Assembly (NCBI RefSeq): GCF_018736065.1
Contig: NZ_CP076128.1
Span: forward strand, 3,666,001 to 3,730,000
DNA: 64,000 nucleotides
From: Flammeovirga kamogawensis
GTDB lineage: Bacteria; Bacteroidota; Bacteroidia; Cytophagales; Flammeovirgaceae
Direction: 5' to 3'
The position numbers and the translations under genes are program-made. The notes beneath the pieces were generated by a model, which worked only from the letters and a program-made list of their open reading frames with translations, did no database searches and was not told where the DNA came from. Shown here piece by piece: positions 61,804 to 64,000 of this stretch (the stretch's first letter is position 1; the number at the start of each line of letters is the position of its first letter).

Positions 61804-61884
61804 GGGAAGGTTCCAGAGCGGTCAAATGGGACGGACTGTAAATCCGTTGCTTCGGCTTCGCAGGTTCGAATCCTGCCCCTCCCA
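61804..61884 (+). tRNA. tRNA-Tyr copy 3 (anticodon GTA)
   Basis: An 81-base tRNA like copies 1 and 2 in the anticodon and variable arms, but the acceptor stem reads GGGAAGG / CCCTCCC, with an A-C mismatch at the fifth pair, and the T arm differs (GCAGG / CCTGC). It may be a divergent but active copy, since an acceptor mismatch is tolerated in some tRNAs. Confidence 0.9.
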
Positions 61885-62022
61885 CTATCAATAAATGAAG
61901 CTGTTTTATAAATAGACGATTTTATCGAGAAAGGTGTAGTTAGTGTTCTTCAGATCTCTAATTATGTCTTTAAAAGCAAAGTCGAGACCTTCTGCCTTTA
62001 GAAACGCGGACAACGTTTAAAA

Positions 62023-62094
<72 letters not shown>

Positions 62095-62157
62095 CGATTT
62101 TACTTTAAAATCTGAAGATTGAAATCTATTAATTGTATATAATTCTTTTTTAAAAAG

Positions 62158-63336
62158 ATGGCTAAGGAAACATTTGACCGTTCGAAACCGCACTTGAACA
62201 TCGGTACTATCGGTCACGTTGACCACGGTAAAACTACTTTAACTGCGGCAATTTCATCAGTATTGGCAAACAAAGGACTTGCTGAGCAAAGAGATTTCTC
62301 ACAAATTGATAACGCTCCGGAAGAGAAAGAACGTGGTATCACGATCAACACTTCTCACGTAGAATATCAAACTGAGAAACGTCACTATGCTCACGTTGAC
62401 TGTCCAGGTCACGCCGATTACGTTAAAAACATGGTAACTGGTGCTGCTCAGATGGACGGTGCTATCCTTGTAGTAGCGGCAACTGATGGTGCTATGCCTC
62501 AAACAAAAGAACACATCCTTTTAGCTCGCCAGGTTGGTGTGCCTAAAATTGTTGTTTTCTTGAACAAAGCTGACATGGTTGATGACGAAGAGATGTTAGA
62601 GCTTGTTGAAATGGAAGTTGCTGAAGAATTAGAAAGCAAAGGCTATGACGACGCTCCAATTATCAGAGGATCAGCTCTTGGTGCTTTAAACGGAGAAGAC
62701 AAGTGGGTTAAGACTGTTGAAGAGTTAATGGAAAATGTAGATGAGCATATTCCTCTTCCAGTTCGTGACGTAGACAAAGACTTCTTAATGCCAGTAGAGG
62801 ACGTATTCTCGATCACAGGTCGTGGTACTGTTGCTACAGGTCGTATTGAGAAAGGTGTTGCTAACACAGGTGATGCTGTTGAAATCTTAGGTTTAGGTGA
62901 TAAATTAACATCTACTATTACAGGTGTTGAGATGTTCCGTAAGATCTTAGATAGAGGTGAAGCTGGTGATAACGTTGGTATCCTTCTTAGAGGTGTAGAC
63001 AAAGAGTCAATCAAGCGTGGTATGGTAATCTGTAAACCAGGTTCAGTAACTCCTCACGATAAGTTTACTGCTGAGATTTACGTATTATCAAAAGAAGAAG
63101 GTGGACGTCACACTCCATTCTTCAAAGGTTACAACCCTCAGTTCTACTTCCGTACAACTGACGTAACTGGTACTATCTCTTTACCTGACGGTGTAGAAAT
63201 GGTAATGCCAGGTGATAACGTAACTATTACAGTTGATCTTCAAAAGGAAATCGCAATGGAGGAAGGTCTTCGTTTCGCTATCCGTGAAGGTGGACGTACA
63301 GTAGGTGCGGGTCAAGTAACGACTATCATCAATTAA
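62158..63336 (+). CDS. tuf: Translation elongation factor Tu
   Basis: EF-Tu brings aminoacyl-tRNA to the ribosome. The 392-residue protein has [11 protein letters not shown] (residues 19-29), [15 protein letters not shown], and the C-terminal barrels ending [11 protein letters not shown]. Codon use is more G/C-ending than in its neighbours, as expected for a highly expressed gene. It follows tRNA-Thr in the same transcript and is closed by a terminator. tRNA-Trp and secE, which often follow tuf, are here on the opposite strand 4 kb away. Confidence 0.98.
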   Translation: MAKETFDRSKPHLNIGTIGHVDHGKTTLTAAISSVLANKGLAEQRDFSQIDNAPEEKERGITINTSHVEYQTEKRHYAHVDCPGHADYVKNMVTGAAQMDGAILVVAATDGAMPQTKEHILLARQVGVPKIVVFLNKADMVDDEEMLELVEMEVAEELESKGYDDAPIIRGSALGALNGEDKWVKTVEELMENVDEHIPLPVRDVDKDFLMPVEDVFSITGRGTVATGRIEKGVANTGDAVEILGLGDKLTSTITGVEMFRKILDRGEAGDNVGILLRGVDKESIKRGMVICKPGSVTPHDKFTAEIYVLSKEEGGRHTPFFKGYNPQFYFRTTDVTGTISLPDGVEMVMPGDNVTITVDLQKEIAMEEGLRFAIREGGRTVGAGQVTTIIN

Positions 63337-63368
63337 TTTATCTCAACGTAAGTTGATTTAATATATTG

Positions 63369-63398
63369 GAGGTTATCTAGCAATAGATAACCTCTTTT
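63369..63398 (+). terminator. Terminator of tuf
   Basis: GAGGTTATCTA (63369-63379) pairs perfectly with TAGATAACCTC (63384-63394) around GCAA and is followed by T4. Confidence 0.92.
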
Positions 63399-63403
63399 AT
63401 TTT

Positions 63404-63448
63404 GTCAAAAAAATAGCGATACAGATTGTACTATCTATATCGCTATTT
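63404..63448 (-). terminator. Terminator of uvrB
   Basis: Arms 63411-63426 and 63433-63448 pair with one mismatch (core AAATAGCGATA / TATCGCTATTT) around a 6-base loop; the minus strand continues into T7. It lies 40 bp past the uvrB stop. Confidence 0.9.
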
Positions 63449-63488
63449 ATTGTTTTGTACTAATTAAGCTAGTTAATATAAATATTAC

Positions 63489-64000
63489 TTATTTTGATTT
63501 CTTGAGTTTCTCAAGTTCAAACATTATATCTCTTAATCTAGCAGCTTCTATAAAGTCTAAATCTTTTGCGGCTTTTTCCATTTCTTTTTTAACTGCAGCT
63601 ATTTGAGCTTTGATATCTCCTTTTTCAGATGCTTGATAAGATGAGATTGCTTCAGCGGCTTTGCTCATGTCATTATCATCAAGTTGATATTCTTTAGAAA
63701 TTCCTCCTTTTTTATCTGCAACTTGTGTTTGGTCAAAAATTGCATCTTGTGATTTCTTTACCGTTTTAGGCGTGATTCCATGCTCTAAATTGTATTCATG
63801 TTGAATTTTCCGACGACGTTTTGTTTCATCAATAGATTTTTGCATCGATTTTGTCATCTTATCAGCATACATAATCACTCGACCCTCTGAGTTTCTTGCA
63901 GCACGACCAATAGTTTGAACTAATGATCTAACATTTCTCAAAAAACCTTCTTTATCAGCATCCATGATTGCAACTAAAGAAACTTCTGGTAGATCAAGTC
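63489..64000 (-). CDS. uvrB: UvrABC system protein B, C-terminal part
   Basis: UvrB is the damage-verifying helicase of nucleotide excision repair. The window holds its last 170 codons; the frame is open to the right edge. Visible are helicase motifs V-VI ([21 protein letters not shown], then [12 protein letters not shown]), the linker, and the C-terminal UVR motif ([20 protein letters not shown]) that contacts UvrC. The [10 protein letters not shown] form matches the usual [11 protein letters not shown] with slight changes. The start lies beyond the window. Confidence 0.95.
   Translation of the reverse strand, partial: LDLPEVSLVAIMDADKEGFLRNVRSLVQTIGRAARNSEGRVIMYADKMTKSMQKSIDETKRRRKIQHEYNLEHGITPKTVKKSQDAIFDQTQVADKKGGISKEYQLDDNDMSKAAEAISSYQASEKGDIKAQIAAVKKEMEKAAKDLDFIEAARLRDIMFELEKLKKSK

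Noticed and set aside
61885..62022. Remnant of a tRNA-Gly between tRNA-Tyr3 and tRNA-Thr
   Set aside because: The usual operon has tRNA-Gly here, but only a short GGTGTAG-like match is seen and no cloverleaf can be drawn.

Overview
The window is low-GC, gene-dense chromosomal DNA from a Bacteroidota bacterium, most likely a marine member of the Cytophagales (Flammeovirga-like; genus not provable here). The evidence is: promoters of the Bacteroidota type (TTTG, 19 bases, TAnnTTTG) in front of the tRNA genes; a type IX secretion C-terminal sorting domain (53526-54683); a Wzi/RemB-like outer-membrane barrel; DUF2723 proteins; Bacteroidota-style lipoproteins; and U32-ferredoxin, LpoB and HD-Pnk genes like those of this phylum. 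Both window edges cut genes: an exported protein at the left and uvrB at the right.

Layout. 1-5.7 kb: exported and surface proteins, then cysDN (sulfate activation). 5.8-8.8 kb: dnaG and divergent recO. 8.8-13.6 kb: a small exported protein, a sodium/solute symporter, and an envelope lipoprotein cluster (COG3014-like TPR lipoprotein, LpoB-like lipoprotein, small exported protein). 13.6-20.7 kb: two paralogous MscS-type channels leading into a very large hybrid histidine kinase. 20.7-27.9 kb: a HAD phosphatase and two tandem DUF2723 giants. 28.0-32.3 kb: a molybdenum hydroxylase operon (XdhC, MobA-like, 2Fe-2S subunit, Tat-exported large subunit). 32.4-36.2 kb: a fatty-acid desaturase, a complete IS3-family element, and a ferredoxin/U32 pair. 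36.3-45.1 kb: a metal-efflux region with an HMA-AraC regulator, a PAS histidine kinase, a CzcA-type RND pump, adaptor, outer-membrane factor and a small exported protein. 45.2-48.1 kb: an RNA-repair operon (RNA ligase, HD-Pnk, methyltransferase). 48.2-54.7 kb: a 2-hydroxyacid dehydrogenase, a GH31 glycosidase, DUF1294, DUF1573 and a T9SS cargo protein. 54.7-58.0 kb: rplL-rplJ-rplA-rplK-nusG-secE-tRNA-Trp on the minus strand. 58.1-63.4 kb: tRNA-Tyr x2, tRNA-Gly x2, DUF368, a Ppx/GppA protein, a third tRNA-Tyr, tRNA-Thr and tuf. 63.5 kb to the end: uvrB.

The most interesting parts are: (1) the overlapping RNA ligase/HD-Pnk pair with a methyltransferase 4 bp downstream and a terminator-like hairpin in its leader; (2) the broken ribosomal/RNA-polymerase superoperon, where rplL ends at a strong terminator with no rpoBC, and tuf with its tRNAs is separated from and opposite to tRNA-Trp-secE-nusG; (3) terminator-like hairpins directly in front of the secE and symporter start codons; (4) the MscS-MscS-hybrid-kinase gene string; (5) an IS3 copy with a 3-bp target duplication that appears to have separated the desaturase gene from its terminator. 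Recent local duplication is a theme: MscS, DUF2723, tRNA-Tyr and tRNA-Gly all occur in tandem.
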